Part shown: positions 63,288-64,000 of the stretch, piece after piece
Layout of the letters: every line of letters starts with the position of its first letter
Position numbering within the stretch: position 1 is the first letter of the stretch
Source of the DNA: Pseudonocardiaceae bacterium YIM PH 21723
GTDB lineage: Bacteria; Actinomycetota; Actinomycetes; Mycobacteriales; Pseudonocardiaceae
Length of the DNA stretch: 64,000 nucleotides
Direction: 5' to 3'
NCBI GenBank assembly: GCA_003600225.1
Contig: QZFT01000045.1
Coordinates: 186,001-250,000 of the forward strand
Made by a program: the position numbers and the translations under genes
Notes under the pieces: generated by a model
Database searches by the model: none
Told to the model about the DNA's origin: nothing
What the model saw: the letters and a program-made list of their open reading frames with translations, nothing else

Positions 63288-64000
63288 GTGACGCAGACCG
63301 CTACGCTGCCTGAACTGCTCGAAGTCTTCCTGGGCTGGCACCTGGACCATGATCCGGTCGGTGCCTCCGCGCTGGGTGCACCCGGCCGCGATCACACATT
63401 GGGCGACTTCAGTACGGCGGGCTTTGCCGCGCATCTCGCCGAGGCCCGCGAGTGGCTGACCCGGTTCGAGCAGCACCGTTCCGCCGCGCTCGGCCTGCAC
63501 GATTCGGTGGACGTGGAGCTGGCCATCTCCATGCTGCGCGGCACGATCCTGCGCGCCGAGGCCGAGCCGTGGCGGAGCGATCCGACGGAATACACCGCAC
63601 CGATCTTCAACGCCACCTTCACCACGTTCCTGCACCGCCTCCACCCCGAGGCTGAGCTGGTCGAATCTGTCTGCGCCCGGCTCTCCGAGGTACCCGAGGT
63701 GCTGCGCGCGTGCCGCCGCAACCTGGACCCGGATCGCACTCCGCAACTGGCGGTGGACCGCGCCCTCGGTCAGGCGGTCACCGCGGCGGAGTTCCTGCGC
63801 GAGACGCTGCCCGCCGAGGTCCACGATCCCCGGCTCCGCGCCGAGCTGCACCGGGCGGCGGAACCGGCCATCGCCGCGTTCGCCGAGCTGGAGGCGTTCC
63901 TGCGCGAGTTCCCGGCCCGCGGTGACTGGCGGATCGGTGAGGCCCGGTACTCGGCGCTGCTGCGGGACCACGAACTCCTCGGCTACGGCGCGGCCGAGCT
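63288..64000 (+). CDS. DUF885 family protein (partial, cut by window end)
   Basis: The first 237 codons of a DUF885 protein, open to the window end. The start LPELLEVFLGWHLDHDPVGASALGAPGRDHTLGDFS and the helical region RYTAPIFNATFTTFLHR-like segments match this family of putative metallohydrolases, in which the HExxH site lies farther downstream, beyond this window. GTG at 63288 is the start; the short ATG reading frame at 63283 stops at once. Full function cannot be judged from this part. Confidence 0.75.
   Translation, partial: MTQTATLPELLEVFLGWHLDHDPVGASALGAPGRDHTLGDFSTAGFAAHLAEAREWLTRFEQHRSAALGLHDSVDVELAISMLRGTILRAEAEPWRSDPTEYTAPIFNATFTTFLHRLHPEAELVESVCARLSEVPEVLRACRRNLDPDRTPQLAVDRALGQAVTAAEFLRETLPAEVHDPRLRAELHRAAEPAIAAFAELEAFLREFPARGDWRIGEARYSALLRDHELLGYGAAE

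Overview
This 64 kb window is from a high-GC actinobacterium, most likely a member of the Pseudonocardiales. Evidence for this is the GTG starts, an F420-type LLM oxidoreductase, an MptB polyprenol-phosphomannose mannosyltransferase, a SufR-BD-Rieske-CSUT operon, a DUF574 methyltransferase, ANTAR and acVLRF1 proteins, and DUF222/HNH genes of the 13E12 type. The exact genus cannot be read from the sequence.

Layout. 0-7.9 kb: two secreted ChW-repeat proteins, an SDR, a secreted DUF1906 protein, an NTF2-like protein, a methyltransferase-like/acVLRF1 pair, a subtilisin-type protease and a lone lycopene cyclase. 8-19.4 kb: two cyclic-di-GMP proteins (EAL-CBS-GGDEF and PAS-GGDEF-EAL), an AbiEi-like/DUF559 protein between near-identical 64-bp repeats, a DUF1232 protein, a CDF metal exporter, small proteins, an ANTAR regulator, a frameshifted AraC gene, an FAD dehydrogenase and a DUF574 methyltransferase. 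19.4-26.4 kb: two alpha/beta hydrolases around a DUF2332-like protein, an AlkD-type repair protein, an MFS pump with its XRE regulator, and an acetoacetate-decarboxylase-like protein. 26.4-33.1 kb: the complete suf operon, with an iron-box-like site upstream of sufR.

The core block that starts with suf is interrupted. In mycobacteria and streptomycetes suf lies beside the ABC-transporter and ctaA genes, and in mycobacteria mptB sits divergently next to sufR. Here about 14 kb separates sufR from mptB, and about 9 kb separates the ABC permease from ctaA. The first insert begins with a DUF222/HNH gene flanked by inverted repeats of about 180 bp. Each repeat contains a 69-nt cloverleaf-like fold with compensatory base changes between copies. 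After it come an AsnC regulator, an LLM oxidoreductase, a deaminase, a kinase-like gene, and a ten-gene one-strand operon (37.6-47.0 kb). That operon encodes a BBE-type oxidase, a free-standing adenylation enzyme, a carrier protein, an ectoine-synthase-like cupin, an acyl-CoA dehydrogenase homologue, a transglutaminase-like enzyme, a TrpB2-like PLP enzyme, an EamA exporter, an ATP-grasp ligase and a small unknown protein. It looks like an undescribed small-molecule pathway built on a carrier-bound amino acid. The second insert holds an iron-box-controlled 2,3-dihydroxybenzoate operon (dhbA, C, E, B and a free ArCP) with no NRPS in view, plus a TetR/hydrolase pair, an enoyl-CoA hydratase and an MFS transporter.

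60-64 kb: ctaA, a GbsR-type regulator, a second DUF222/HNH gene, a small conserved protein, and the start of a DUF885 gene cut by the window end. Several gene ends carry long perfect hairpins. One palindrome occurs three times, each at a convergent junction.
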